A program made the position numbers and the translations under genes. Of a DNA stretch of 64,000 bases, positions 26,078-34,771 are shown one piece after another; position 1 is the stretch's first letter; each line of letters starts with the position of its first letter. The notes under the pieces were generated by a model. The model was not told the DNA's origin and did no database searches. It saw only the letters and a program-made list of their open reading frames with translations. The stretch is from Gammaproteobacteria bacterium (GTDB lineage Bacteria; Pseudomonadota; Gammaproteobacteria; UBA6429; Thiohalophilaceae): contig WGLP01000003.1 in the NCBI GenBank assembly GCA_016125505.1, positions 689,911-753,910 of the forward strand, given 5' to 3'.

Positions 26078-26746
26078 ATGAGCACACCGTTTACAATTTT
26101 ACTGGTCGACGATCACATCCTGTTTCGCAGCGGACTGAAGTTCCTGCTTGAAGGGCTGAATACCGATATCCGGTTCCTGGAGGCGGACAGTTGTGGCGCA
26201 GCACTGGCCATCGGTAAAGAGCAGGCACCCGACCTGATCCTGCTTGACTATCACCTGCCCGACAGTGCCGCGGGTTTTGACACGCTGACCGAGGTCAAAC
26301 AACACTATGAAGGTGCCACGACGGTATTACTTTCCAGTGAAGATAATCCCGCGATCATTCGCGGCGCGGTGGAAGCCGGCGCCGCCGGCTTTATCCCGAA
26401 ATCCTCCACACCGGAGATTCTGATTGCGGCCTTGAAGCTGGTCCTGGCCGGTGGTGTCTATCTGCCGCCCAATGCCTATACAAACCATTCATCGCATACC
26501 GAGGCAACCCAGCAAGGCGAGTCCGCCAAACTCGCAAACTCCGCCATGGGACAATTGACCGAACGCCAGTTCGAAGTCTTAATGAGCGCCGTTAAGGGCA
26601 AGTCCAACAAGGTGATCGCGCGCGAACTTGATATCTCGGAAGCCACTGTCAAAGCGCATCTGTCAGTTGCGTTCAAGGTGCTCGACGTGAAGAACCGCAC
26701 CGAGGCCGTCTTTACCGCGGCAAAGTTAGGGCTTGTGCACGGTTAA
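26078..26746 (+). CDS. NarL/LuxR-family response regulator
   Basis: A 222-residue regulator: receiver at about 5-122 (LLVDDHILFRSGLKFLLEG, phospho-acceptor in LILLDYHLPD, Lys in GFIPKSS) and a LuxR-type HTH at about 158-220 (LTERQFEVLMSAVKGKSNKV ... SEATVKAHLS). It starts 18 bp after the GMC-hydrolase stop and ends the rightward operon. The only sensor kinase gene nearby is convergent, 216 bp away, and is the likely partner, though that kinase has its own receiver. Target genes are not evident. Confidence 0.9.
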   Translation: MSTPFTILLVDDHILFRSGLKFLLEGLNTDIRFLEADSCGAALAIGKEQAPDLILLDYHLPDSAAGFDTLTEVKQHYEGATTVLLSSEDNPAIIRGAVEAGAAGFIPKSSTPEILIAALKLVLAGGVYLPPNAYTNHSSHTEATQQGESAKLANSAMGQLTERQFEVLMSAVKGKSNKVIARELDISEATVKAHLSVAFKVLDVKNRTEAVFTAAKLGLVHG

Positions 26747-26798
26747 TTTGCTATTACGAACCTCTCTTCGCCTTTATTTTTCAGAACGATCTGACGTC

Positions 26799-26916
26799 TT
26801 CCAGGACTCGCTGTGAATACGCCGTGCAGGATGCACAAGTGTCGCGAAGCACAGGGATGTGCGAGAGCGACCATCCCTACTCATATGCCGCGTCCTTGCG
26901 GCATATGGTCCTGGAA
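26799..26916. repeat. 118-bp structured repeat with nested hairpins
   Basis: Outer 9-bp arms TTCCAGGAC / GTCCTGGAA enclose GTGCA-GGA-TGCAC (26824-26836), GTCGC-gaa-GCACA-GGGA-TGTGC-gaga-GCGAC (26841-26871) and CATATGCCGC-GTCCTT-GCGGCATATG (26882-26907). The first two hairpins recur at 49.69 kb with a compensated base-pair change. It lies in the gap between the convergent LuxR and hybrid kinase genes and may also end transcription from both sides. Confidence 0.75.
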
Positions 26917-26962
26917 AGAGCCATCTCACCCTGTGCCTGCTTAAGAATTCGCAATAGTTATA

Positions 26963-28711
26963 TTAACCGCGCAAAGCGTTAGCCATAGCCAGCCTGAGCT
27001 TGTTCGCATCTATAGGCTTATGCAGGAAGATCGCCTTCGCCGCCGAGGCCTCTTTTAATCGGTCCGGCGCCGTATCGCCCGAAATAATAATCGCCGGTAA
27101 ATCGGCGTGTATCTCACGCAAGGCGTGAATCAGCTTGATACCGTTTTTATTATCACGCAACCGCAGGTCCGTGATGACCAGATCCAGATTATGTTCGCGC
27201 GCATGATCGACCGCTTCGGTTTCATCCCTCGCCAACAAGGCACGGCAACCGATCGCCGTCAAATAGGTCTCCGAGGCCAGCAACACCTCTTCCTCGTCAT
27301 CGACAATCACGACCGTGATATTGTTAAATGAAATATCGGCTTTATGTTCATCCGGCTTGTGTTGTTTTACCTGTTTTTCCAGGGGCAGACTCAATGTCAC
27401 CGTCGTGCCTTTATCCAGGACGGACTCCAGCCGCATATTGATCCCCAGCAAGCGGGTCAGGCGGCGCACAATTGATAAGCCCAGCCCAAGACCCTCGCTG
27501 CGATCCCGGTGTGGATTGTTCACCTGATAAAATTCTTCGAAGATATTGTCCAGTTCGGATGGTGCGATACCAATACCGCTATCCTCGATCACAATGGTCA
27601 ACTGCCCGTCGTCATCACGCATTGTGATCGCCACGCTGCCTTGCTTCGTATACTTCAGAGCATTGCCAATCAGATTGTTGATGATCTGCTCCAGCAGCCC
27701 CGGATCGGTATGGACGATGGCAGACTTCGCTGCCGATAATTCCAGGGCGATGCCTTTATTCGCGGCGATTGGCGTGTATTGTTCGAACTGACGCTGCAGC
27801 ACGTTGACGGCATTAAAGGTTTGTAAATCCGGTTTGACCACACCGGCATCCAGCTTGGAGATATCCAGCAAGGCCTCCAGTTGTTTATTCAAGGCCTGCA
27901 ACGAGCGGTCCATCGACTGCACAATCTCCCCCGTCTTTTGATCCATCGTTCGTGACTGCAGGGCCGCCGAAAACAGCGACAGGGCATGCACCGGTTGGCG
28001 CAGATCATGACTCGCGGAGGCGAGAAAGCGCGTCTTGGCGGCATTGGACGACTCGGAATCCGCCAGGGCCTGTTGCAACTGTTCGTTGGCATCGGCATAG
28101 CGGGTACGCAGGTCGATGGAGCCTTTAAACAGGCGGAAGGCATCGGTGCCCATGGTCACCATGATGATCACAAAGAAGGTGCCCAGCACACCGAGCATGT
28201 AATACTTCCACTGTTCTTCCGGTGCCGCCGGGTACAGCACCAGGGCGATGGTCATCGGGACGGCGGTCAGGAAGACATAGGGCAGGTAGGCCTTTTTATA
28301 ACCGACATTCTGATTGGTCACGCCGGCGGCCAGGTTATAAATAATCAGCGCCTGGAAAACACTTTCCAGTGGCGGCATTTTGAAAAAGAAATACAGCGAA
28401 CAGAACATCATCACGCCATTCGCGGCGTTGAGCACGACGATGATATTGATCTTCTGCTTGTCCGTTAGATTGCGGTAATCGGGCAACTGATAGATGACGA
28501 AGACCCTGAATAACAGTACGACACAGGCAAGCAGGTACCAGCTCCATACCAGTGCATGCGAGACATAGTTGTAAGCCAATGCCGCGATAAAGCTCAGCAT
28601 CAGCAACATCGGCAGTGGATTACGTTTGATGTAGCGCTTGGTCAGCAGGATGAATTCATGCTCGAGGCTGAGCGGTCTTTCAATATTTTCCACTGGGACC
28701 TGGTTGGACAT
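26963..28711 (-). CDS. Hybrid sensor histidine kinase/response regulator
   Basis: A 582-residue inner-membrane kinase. About six hydrophobic segments fill residues 30-195, with no large periplasmic domain, so it probably senses the membrane or a small lipophilic signal. A coiled coil (205-230) leads to HisKA (ASHDLRQPVHALS, His near 237), HATPase (IEDSGIGIA, GLGLGLSIV) and a C-terminal receiver (about 463-580; VVIVDDEEE, ITDLRLRD, FLHKPID). SHDLRQP-type kinases with a C-terminal receiver commonly pair with LuxR-type regulators, and the convergent gene encodes one. It occupies the place where ubiB follows ubiJ in many relatives. Partner assignment is inferred. Confidence 0.88.
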   Translation of the reverse strand: MSNQVPVENIERPLSLEHEFILLTKRYIKRNPLPMLLMLSFIAALAYNYVSHALVWSWYLLACVVLLFRVFVIYQLPDYRNLTDKQKINIIVVLNAANGVMMFCSLYFFFKMPPLESVFQALIIYNLAAGVTNQNVGYKKAYLPYVFLTAVPMTIALVLYPAAPEEQWKYYMLGVLGTFFVIIMVTMGTDAFRLFKGSIDLRTRYADANEQLQQALADSESSNAAKTRFLASASHDLRQPVHALSLFSAALQSRTMDQKTGEIVQSMDRSLQALNKQLEALLDISKLDAGVVKPDLQTFNAVNVLQRQFEQYTPIAANKGIALELSAAKSAIVHTDPGLLEQIINNLIGNALKYTKQGSVAITMRDDDGQLTIVIEDSGIGIAPSELDNIFEEFYQVNNPHRDRSEGLGLGLSIVRRLTRLLGINMRLESVLDKGTTVTLSLPLEKQVKQHKPDEHKADISFNNITVVIVDDEEEVLLASETYLTAIGCRALLARDETEAVDHAREHNLDLVITDLRLRDNKNGIKLIHALREIHADLPAIIISGDTAPDRLKEASAAKAIFLHKPIDANKLRLAMANALRG

Positions 28712-28855
28712 GCTGCTGCGCCGGTTTCCTAATTTTTATACTTTACAGGTTCAGGGCACACTGACGCCGACTGCGTGCGGTTGCCTGACGAGACCGGCAG
28801 GAGGATAGAAAAAACTGCGGGTTTGTGGCTCGTTGCCCGCACAACGCCTGCGGCA

Positions 28856-29476
28856 TCAGCCGAGTTTATTCTGCAATTGCTGTAGCCTGGCCGCCAGCCG
28901 CGCGACATCATCACGCAGCGCTTCCACATCCTGGTAAAACTGTTCCACTTCCGCGCGCGTGGGCAGCACCCACATTTCCTGTTGAAGATACTCCGCACCA
29001 TTGGCCGCGACACGGTCCCGCGTATTCGACCACCAGGCACCTATTTCACGCAGCAAGTGACCGGCCTTGTGCGCCACGACGTCGCCGGTGAAGCGCGACA
29101 GGTGTTCTTCCCAATCGATCTGGAAACCGTCGAGCGCGTGCTTGAATTGCTGGCCCAGTTCCACGTCACCGAGGATCTTGACCTCGCCTTCGAACAACAC
29201 ACGCCGGCTGTCACCGGTCACCAGGCGCAGCAAGGCCAGCGGCCGACCACTGAGCGTGGTATCCGGCTCTCCTTGATAATGGGTCAGGATCTGCAGCGAA
29301 CCGGTTGCGGGTAAACAATAAAAACGCAAGGGGCTGCCGTGTAATTCAATCGCGATCACCTTGCCGGTGAATCGCCCGAGAGCGGCACTGCCTTCAGGAT
29401 CCAGTTGCAGGGCGGCGTTAATGGACTGTTCAAGAAATTCCGTGGCGGAAGCAGCGAGTTCCGCGCCGAGACTCAT
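28856..29476 (-). CDS. ubiJ: Ubiquinone biosynthesis accessory factor UbiJ (SCP2 domain)
   Basis: A 206-residue protein with an SCP2/sterol-carrier-like lipid-binding domain (about 20-120: [49 protein letters not shown]) and a C-terminal helix pair ([20 protein letters not shown]). UbiJ helps organise the soluble complex of late ubiquinone enzymes and binds the polyprenyl intermediate. Its start overlaps the ubiE stop by ATGA, the usual ubiE-ubiJ arrangement. ubiB, normally next, is not here. Confidence 0.9.
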   Translation of the reverse strand: MSLGAELAASATEFLEQSINAALQLDPEGSAALGRFTGKVIAIELHGSPLRFYCLPATGSLQILTHYQGEPDTTLSGRPLALLRLVTGDSRRVLFEGEVKILGDVELGQQFKHALDGFQIDWEEHLSRFTGDVVAHKAGHLLREIGAWWSNTRDRVAANGAEYLQQEMWVLPTRAEVEQFYQDVEALRDDVARLAARLQQLQNKLG

Positions 29477-30216
29477 GCCTTGTAACCGCGGTGGAGGGCG
29501 ACAATGCCGCCGGTGAGATTATGATATTCGCATTGAATAAAGCCCGCTGTCTCCATCATTTGCTTCAGCGTCGCCTGATCGGGATGCATGCGAATGGACT
29601 CGGCCAGGTACTGGTAACTGGCGGCGTCGTTGGCCACGACCTTACCCATCAGCGGCAACAATTTAAAAGAATACAGATCGTAAAGCGGACTGAGCGCCTT
29701 ATGTGGTTTGGAGAATTCCAGGATCATCAACTGGCCGCCCGGCTTTAACACGCGATACATGGAGCGCAGCGCAGCATCCTTGTCGGTGACATTGCGCAGA
29801 CCAAAGGCAATGGTAATGCAGTCGAAGTGATCGTCGGGAAACGGCAGACATTCCGCATTGGCCTGGACGTAGGAAACATTGCCGGCGATACCCCTGTCAG
29901 TCAGACGCTCGCGCCCGACCTTGAGCATGGAGTCATTGATATCCGCCAACACCACCTCGCCCGTCGGCCCGACCATGCGTGCAAATTTCGCGGCGAGGTC
30001 ACCCGTGCCGCCGGCGATGTCCAGCACACGCTGGCCCTGGTGTACGCCGGATAACTCGATGGTGAAACGTTTCCAGACACGATGAACCCCCATGGACATG
30101 AGGTCGTTCATGACGTCGTATTTTTGCGCCACGGAGTGAAACACCCCGGCGACCTTTTTCTGCTTTTCCTTCCAGGGCACGTCCTGGAAACCGAAATGGG
30201 TAGTCTTGTCTGTCAT
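29473..30216 (-). CDS. ubiE: Ubiquinone/menaquinone methyltransferase UbiE
   Basis: A 247-residue SAM-dependent C-methyltransferase. Visible are [37 protein letters not shown], the SAM loop [14 protein letters not shown], the acidic [19 protein letters not shown] and the C-terminal [11 protein letters not shown]. It methylates demethylmenaquinone and the 2-polyprenyl-6-methoxy-benzoquinol intermediate of ubiquinone. Length matches the E. coli enzyme. It starts the ubiE-ubiJ unit; upstream lies the divergent PEP-CTERM gene. Confidence 0.97.
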   Translation of the reverse strand: MTDKTTHFGFQDVPWKEKQKKVAGVFHSVAQKYDVMNDLMSMGVHRVWKRFTIELSGVHQGQRVLDIAGGTGDLAAKFARMVGPTGEVVLADINDSMLKVGRERLTDRGIAGNVSYVQANAECLPFPDDHFDCITIAFGLRNVTDKDAALRSMYRVLKPGGQLMILEFSKPHKALSPLYDLYSFKLLPLMGKVVANDAASYQYLAESIRMHPDQATLKQMMETAGFIQCEYHNLTGGIVALHRGYKA

Positions 30217-30384
30217 GGGCCTATTCTAGCCTAGAACCCGCTGATCGGGATGCTTGCCGATTTTACGATTTGGGTGTTGGAATTTTTAACACTATTTCGC
30301 GGTTTCGCCCCCGATCTTGTCGAGTATCTTTACAGGTTATCGTGCTTACTATTTTAACTTACTGAATATTAATGAATATTTATA

Positions 30385-30400
30385 TGGCACGCACATTGCT
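30385..30400 (+). promoter_or_regulatory. Sigma-54 (RpoN) promoter for the PEP-CTERM gene
   Basis: TGGCACGCACATTGCT matches the sigma-54 consensus TGGCACG-N4-TTGC(A/T), with GG and GC elements at the strict N10 spacing. The start of transcription would fall near 30411, giving a leader of about 50 nt before the ATG at 30461. PEP-CTERM genes are known to be controlled by RpoN with PrsK/PrsR in several bacteria. Confidence 0.85.
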
Positions 30401-30460
30401 ATCATAAACACTGTCCATGTATGCATGTCGCCGGACACCATCGAGCAGTTGAGGATAACA

Positions 30461-30622
30461 ATGAAAATCGTATTACGTAGTGCAATGGTAAGCTCAGTTT
30501 TATTTGGTATCTCGGCGAGCGCCCATGCTCTTGCCGTCTACCGCGTGCCGGAACCTTCCAGTTTGGGGCTGTTAGGTCTGGCGTTAGTGCTGGTAGGCAT
30601 TGTCGGGCGCAACAAGAAGTAG
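30461..30622 (+). CDS. Mini PEP-CTERM protein, 53 residues
   Basis: A 53-residue protein made of a signal peptide (MKIVLRSAMVSSVLFGISAS then AHA, cleavage about residue 23-25) followed almost at once by a complete PEP-CTERM sorting signal: VPEPSSL, a hydrophobic helix (GLLGLALVLVGIV) and a basic tail GRNKK. PEP-CTERM proteins are processed by an exosortase and linked to exopolysaccharide and floc formation. The mature part would be only a few residues. GAGGATAAC precedes the chosen ATG; a longer frame reaching 30317 would start upstream of the sigma-54 promoter and is rejected. Two hairpins follow the stop. No exosortase gene is in the window. Confidence 0.85.
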   Translation: MKIVLRSAMVSSVLFGISASAHALAVYRVPEPSSLGLLGLALVLVGIVGRNKK

Positions 30623-30635
30623 ACGCCAGGGGGCA

Positions 30636-30658
30636 GGATGCGGGGACTCCCCGCATCC
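30636..30658 (+). other. Hairpin after the PEP-CTERM gene
   Basis: GGATGCGGGG-ACT-CCCCGCATCC is a perfect 10-bp stem 13 bp after the stop, without a T-run. It probably protects the mRNA or assists the terminator that follows. Confidence 0.6.
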
Positions 30659-30663
30659 AACTC

Positions 30664-30695
30664 AAAAAGCGAACGCGAGTTCGCTTTTTTTTTTT
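30664..30695. terminator. Rho-independent terminator, PEP-CTERM gene / DUF971 gene
   Basis: AAAAAGCGAAC-GCGA-GTTCGC is followed by about 11 T. The plus side ends the PEP-CTERM transcript; the A-run lets it also serve the minus-strand DUF971 gene. Confidence 0.9.
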
Positions 30696-30728
30696 GCCTT
30701 CACTTTTTACATACCGCGCGGGCGGCGC

Positions 30729-31103
30729 TCACGCGTGCTTGGGTTCCGGCCGTTTATGCCCGGCATCTTTCAGGCGTTGCAGATAACGCGGCCACATGCT
30801 GTCGTAGTCCTTGCCCAGCCGGTACAACGTATCCCACGAATAGATGCCGGTGTCGTGATTGTCGTCGAAGAACAATTGCACCGCGTAGTTACCTACCTGT
30901 TCGATCTTGTTGATGCCCACGTCCTGCTTGCCAATCTGCAGCACCTCCTGTCCGGGGCCGTGCCCCTGCACCTCCGCAGAAGGCGAATACACCCGCAGGT
31001 ATTCGGCACTGAGCTGATAGCGCTCGCCGGTGTTGAAGGCGATCTCCAGCACATGTTTCTTGGCGTGATAGGTAATTTCGGTTGGAATGTGTTTCTCGCT
31101 CAT
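30729..31103 (-). CDS. DUF971 (gamma-butyrobetaine hydroxylase N-like) protein
   Basis: A 124-residue protein of the DUF971 group (TEITYHAKKHVLEIAF, LSAEYLRVYSPSAEV, VGINKIEQVGNYAVQLFFDD, GIYSWDTLYRLG). The domain is also the N-terminal part of gamma-butyrobetaine hydroxylase and of some Fe-S carrier fusions; stand-alone versions typically lie next to hslU and ubiE, as here. I chose the ATG preceded by AGAGGAACAAGC; an in-frame GTG 15 bp upstream overlaps the hslU stop. Likely a small cytoplasmic protein tied to Fe-S or quinone metabolism, not experimentally defined. Confidence 0.88.
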   Translation of the reverse strand: MSEKHIPTEITYHAKKHVLEIAFNTGERYQLSAEYLRVYSPSAEVQGHGPGQEVLQIGKQDVGINKIEQVGNYAVQLFFDDNHDTGIYSWDTLYRLGKDYDSMWPRYLQRLKDAGHKRPEPKHA

Positions 31104-31114
31104 GCTTGTTCCTC

Positions 31115-32473
31115 TCACAAGATATATCTGCTCAAATCTTCGTTCTGCGCCAGATCGCCAAGGTGTTTATCGACATAGGCGACATCGATGGTGACACTCT
31201 CGCCGCTGCAATCGGAGGCGTCGAAGGAAATCTCTTCCAGCAACCTTTCCATCACCGTGTGCAGGCGGCGCGCACCGATATTCTCGGTACGCTCGTTCAC
31301 TTCGTAGGCGACGTCGGCCAGACGGCGCACGCCCTCCGCGGTGAACTGGATAGTCACGCCTTCGGTTTCCAGCAGCGCGGCATATTGTTCGGTCAGCGAG
31401 GCATCGGGTTCGGTAAGAATGCGGACGAAGTCCTCGCTAGTCAGTGCTTCGAGTTCGACGCGAATCGGAAAGCGGCCCTGCAGCTCCGGAATCAGATCGG
31501 AGGGCCTGGAGATATGAAATGCACCGGAGGCGATAAACAGGATGTGATCGGTCTTGACCATGCCGTACTTGGTACTGACGGTAGAGCCCTCCACCAGCGG
31601 TAACAAATCGCGCTGCACGCCTTCGCGTGACACATCAGCGCCACCACTGTGCTCGCCACGCTTGGCGATCTTGTCCATTTCGTCCAGAAACACAATGCCG
31701 TTTTGCTCGACGGTCTCCAGCGCCCGTGCCTTGATATCGTCTTCATTAATGAGGCGCGCGGCCTCTTCGTCGATTAACAGCTTGCGTGCCTGACGGATAG
31801 GCAATTTGCGGGATTTTTTGCGCGAACCGCCCATATTTTGAAACATGCTCTGCAGTTGCGAGGTCATGTCTTCCATGCCCGGCGGCGCCATGATCTCCAC
31901 GCCCATGGCCGGCATCGACACCTCGATCTCGATCTCCTTGTCGTCGAGCTCGCCCTCGCGCAGTTTCTTGCGAAATTTCTGGCGGGTGGCGCTCTCTTTA
32001 TCCTTGTCGTAGTCGACGCTCTCGCCGGCACTGTTAAACCCGAACGTGCTGCCGCGCGGCGGTGGTAACAAGATGTCGAGAATACGTTCTTCCGCGGCAT
32101 CCTCGGCACGATTGCGTACCTTGTGCATGGCCTGCTCGCGCAGCATCTTGATCGCGATGTCCATCAGATCGCGAACGATCGATTCAACGTCGCGGCCGAC
32201 ATAACCGACCTCGGTAAACTTGGTCGCTTCCACCTTGATAAACGGCGCGTTGGCGAGCTTGGCCAGGCGGCGCGCGATCTCGGTCTTGCCGACACCGGTC
32301 GGGCCAATCATCAGGATATTTTTCGGCGTAATTTCATTGCGCAGACGTTCGTCCACGCAGGAGCGGCGCCAGCGATTGCGCAGCGCGATGGCCACCGATC
32401 GCTTGGCACTGTCCTGGCCAATGATGTGTTTGTCCAGCTCCTGGACGATTTCGCGAGGGGTCATATTCGACAT
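31115..32473 (-). CDS. hslU: HslU, ATPase subunit of HslUV protease
   Basis: A 452-residue AAA+ unfoldase: [20 protein letters not shown], Walker [10 protein letters not shown] (about 57-65), an inserted I-domain (about 110-240), Walker [12 protein letters not shown], sensor II region [10 protein letters not shown] and the conserved C-terminal LSRYIL that docks into HslV. It unfolds substrates and gates the HslV peptidase. Its start lies 5 bp after the hslV stop; the DUF971 ribosome binding site sits against its stop. Confidence 0.97.
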   Translation of the reverse strand: MSNMTPREIVQELDKHIIGQDSAKRSVAIALRNRWRRSCVDERLRNEITPKNILMIGPTGVGKTEIARRLAKLANAPFIKVEATKFTEVGYVGRDVESIVRDLMDIAIKMLREQAMHKVRNRAEDAAEERILDILLPPPRGSTFGFNSAGESVDYDKDKESATRQKFRKKLREGELDDKEIEIEVSMPAMGVEIMAPPGMEDMTSQLQSMFQNMGGSRKKSRKLPIRQARKLLIDEEAARLINEDDIKARALETVEQNGIVFLDEMDKIAKRGEHSGGADVSREGVQRDLLPLVEGSTVSTKYGMVKTDHILFIASGAFHISRPSDLIPELQGRFPIRVELEALTSEDFVRILTEPDASLTEQYAALLETEGVTIQFTAEGVRRLADVAYEVNERTENIGARRLHTVMERLLEEISFDASDCSGESVTIDVAYVDKHLGDLAQNEDLSRYIL

Positions 32474-32478
32474 AACAC

Positions 32479-33018
32479 TTAGTATTCCAGTTCTTCGATA
32501 AGCAGATTGTGATTGGTATAAATGCAGATATCCGCGGCGATGTTCAGCGCCTTTTCCGTGATACTGCGCGCATCCATCTCCGTATTGTTGTACAGCGCGC
32601 GGGCGGCCGACAGCGCATAGTTACCGCCGGAACCGATAGCCATGATCCCTTGTTCGGGTTCGATAACATCGCCGTTACCGGAGATGATCAGGGAGCTCTC
32701 TTTGTCGGCAACGGTCAAGAGCGCTTCCAGGCGGCGCAGGGTGCGATCGGTACGCCAGTCCTTCGCCAGCTCCACCGCGGCACGGACAAGATTGCCCGAG
32801 TGCTTTTGCAGCTTGGCCTCGAAATATTCGAACAGCGTAAAGGCATCGGCCGTGCCGCCCGCAAAACCTGCAATGACGTTACTGTCATACAGGCGGCGCA
32901 CCTTCCGTGCATTGCCCTTCATAACCGTATCGCCGAGGCTGACCTGACCGTCGCCGCCAATGACAACCCTGTTGCCTCGGCGCACCGACAAGATTGTCGT
33001 GCCGTGAAATTGCTGCAT
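32479..33018 (-). CDS. hslV: HslV, peptidase subunit of HslUV protease
   Basis: A 179-residue proteasome-type peptidase. MQQFHG would be removed to expose catalytic Thr7 (TTILSVRR); [35 protein letters not shown] and [16 protein letters not shown] are family motifs. With HslU it forms the two-component cytoplasmic heat-shock protease. A CCCCTTATT element resembling a heat-shock -10 lies 13-24 bp upstream of the start. Confidence 0.97.
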   Translation of the reverse strand: MQQFHGTTILSVRRGNRVVIGGDGQVSLGDTVMKGNARKVRRLYDSNVIAGFAGGTADAFTLFEYFEAKLQKHSGNLVRAAVELAKDWRTDRTLRRLEALLTVADKESSLIISGNGDVIEPEQGIMAIGSGGNYALSAARALYNNTEMDARSITEKALNIAADICIYTNHNLLIEELEY

Positions 33019-33030
33019 GCTTCCTACCGA

Positions 33031-33042
33031 TTTAATAAGGGG
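33031..33042 (-). promoter_or_regulatory. Possible sigma-32 -10 element before hslV
   Basis: On the minus strand CCCCTTATTAAA resembles the heat-shock -10 (CCCCATNTA). No CTTGAA-type -35 lies at the right spacing, and the element is very close to the ATG, so this is weak. Confidence 0.22.
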
Positions 33043-33154
33043 TCCAGGATCTTACACTAGTTGGAAATGTTTGTACTTTGGGCAGTTGTATGGCCATTGC
33101 GGGTGTTTTCAACCGGCAATAGCCGTGAGTTCACTGTGTGATTTGGTCCCTGAT

Positions 33155-34150
33155 TCATTGCGCCTGCTGGTAAAACGCATGATAGACCTGTATGGCCGCC
33201 AGCAGAAGCAGCAAGGTTACCACCCAGAATACGACGTAGGCCCATACCGACTGGCGGGCCTTTTGCTTTTCCAACCAGGTACGGGGTTTGACGCCCTTGA
33301 AGATCAAAACCAGTTTCGCGGCAAGATTGACGCTCACGACATTGACCAGCAATAACAAGCTCGCACCCAGGGCCAGATGGTAGTGACCTGCGGCCAGGGT
33401 CAAGCCAAAGGTTGCCGTCGGAGGCAACAAGGCGACCGCGACCATGACCCCGACCAGGGCGCTCGATAGACCCGTGGTCAGGGACAATACGGCGGCGGCA
33501 CCCGATGCCAGCGCCAGGGCCACGCTGTCCAAACCCACGTCCGTGCGCGCAAGCAATTCGTGACTCGCCAGATTGGCCGGCCACAGGGATCCAATCAGAA
33601 ACGACAATGCCAACGCCAGGCCCATGCCAACCAGGTTTGTCTGCAACGCGCGCAATAGCAGAACACGATCACCCAGGGCCGCACCGAAGGCCAGCGCAAT
33701 GTTGGGACCCAGCAGGGGCGCAATCACCATCGCGCCGATCACTACCGCGACATTGTCTTCGATGAGTCCGATGCTGGCGACGATGGTCGACAGGATCACC
33801 AGCCAGATGAAATTGCTGTTGATGCGGCCGCCGGCCTCGATACTTTGATATAACTCTTCGCGTAAACGGATGCCCGCGGATTTTTTTTCCGCCTCTTCCA
33901 GTTCCGCGGGACGCGGGATGATGGCCTCCACCGGCTTAATCAGTACCCGCCAGCTCTCTGAACCGGATAAGGCCGACTGTACTGCATCGAGCACGGCCTG
34001 TTGTTTTTCGGGCCGAACCAGCAAGCGCATGCTGCAACGTGTCTCTTCTTCGCTGCGATCGATCCAGCATTCCAGTATTTCATTTTGCTCGGCGATGCTG
34101 CGGATCGTATCGGCATGTCCGCAATCGGCCAGGACCTCAATGATGCGCAT
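33155..34150 (-). CDS. DUF389 integral membrane protein
   Basis: A 331-residue protein of the DUF389/TIGR00341 group. Residues 1-110 form a soluble ferredoxin-like domain (MRIIEVLADCGHADTIRSIA); then about six membrane helices, including the conserved VVIGAMVIAPLLGPNIALAF near residue 155 and ALLPPTATFGLTLA. The function of this family is not established; some members are linked to transport or stress. It follows the DJ-1 gene by 57 bp on the same strand and may be the last gene of the gpmI-envC-ctpA run. Confidence 0.9.
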   Translation of the reverse strand: MRIIEVLADCGHADTIRSIAEQNEILECWIDRSEEETRCSMRLLVRPEKQQAVLDAVQSALSGSESWRVLIKPVEAIIPRPAELEEAEKKSAGIRLREELYQSIEAGGRINSNFIWLVILSTIVASIGLIEDNVAVVIGAMVIAPLLGPNIALAFGAALGDRVLLLRALQTNLVGMGLALALSFLIGSLWPANLASHELLARTDVGLDSVALALASGAAAVLSLTTGLSSALVGVMVAVALLPPTATFGLTLAAGHYHLALGASLLLLVNVVSVNLAAKLVLIFKGVKPRTWLEKQKARQSVWAYVVFWVVTLLLLLAAIQVYHAFYQQAQ

Positions 34151-34207
34151 GTCAGGACAATTCTCTTGCGATCATTGCGTTGAATTGATTCTGGTGCGAC
34201 ACATGGA

Positions 34208-34771
34208 TCATGCGGCGGGACGTTGCAGGGGTTTTTCCACCTTGTCGCGCATCTCCCTGCCCAGCAGTAATTCGATCAGCGACAAGGCAAAATCCATGGC
34301 CGTGCCGGGGCCGCGCGACGTGACAATCTTGCCGTCGATGACGACCGGCTCATTCACAAAATCCACATTCTCCGCGGGACCGCCCTCAAGGCTGCCGGGA
34401 AAACTGGTGACACGGCGGCCGTCGAGCAGACCGGCCTGGGCCAGGGCACGCGGCGCAGCGCAGATGGCGGCGACGTATTTATCCGCGCCAGCCAGTTGTT
34501 TGAGTTTTAACTGAATGCGCGGGTCATCGCGCAGATGATCGGAACCGGGCTGACCGCCGGGCAGGACAATCATATCGAAATCCTTACCCAGGACCTGATC
34601 CAGGGTGGTATCCGGCAACAGGACCGTACCGCGGCTGGCCTTTACCGGACCGGCGTCGAGGCCGGCGGTGACGACGTCGACACCGGCGCGACGCAGCAGA
34701 TCGATGATGGTGACGGCTTCGAGTTCTTCACAACCCGGGGCAAGAGGGACGAGGACGGTTGGGTTTGCCAT
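34208..34771 (-). CDS. yajL: DJ-1/PfpI family protein (YajL-like)
   Basis: A 187-residue DJ-1 superfamily protein: VLVPLAPGCEELEAVTIIDL (Glu near 16), DMIVLPGGQPGSDHL, and the nucleophile elbow AAICAAPRALAQAG with Cys about 105. YajL/DJ-1 members act as chaperones or deglycases toward glyoxal-modified molecules. GGAGGAG lies 6 bp before the chosen ATG, the best ribosome site nearby. The upstream polysaccharide-deacetylase frame continues 130 bp into this gene in another phase, which is unusual. Confidence 0.9.
   Translation of the reverse strand: MANPTVLVPLAPGCEELEAVTIIDLLRRAGVDVVTAGLDAGPVKASRGTVLLPDTTLDQVLGKDFDMIVLPGGQPGSDHLRDDPRIQLKLKQLAGADKYVAAICAAPRALAQAGLLDGRRVTSFPGSLEGGPAENVDFVNEPVVIDGKIVTSRGPGTAMDFALSLIELLLGREMRDKVEKPLQRPAA

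Noticed and set aside
30317..30460. Longer start for the PEP-CTERM gene
   Set aside because: It would begin upstream of the sigma-54 promoter and place non-signal sequence before the signal peptide; the ATG at 30461 has a good ribosome site.
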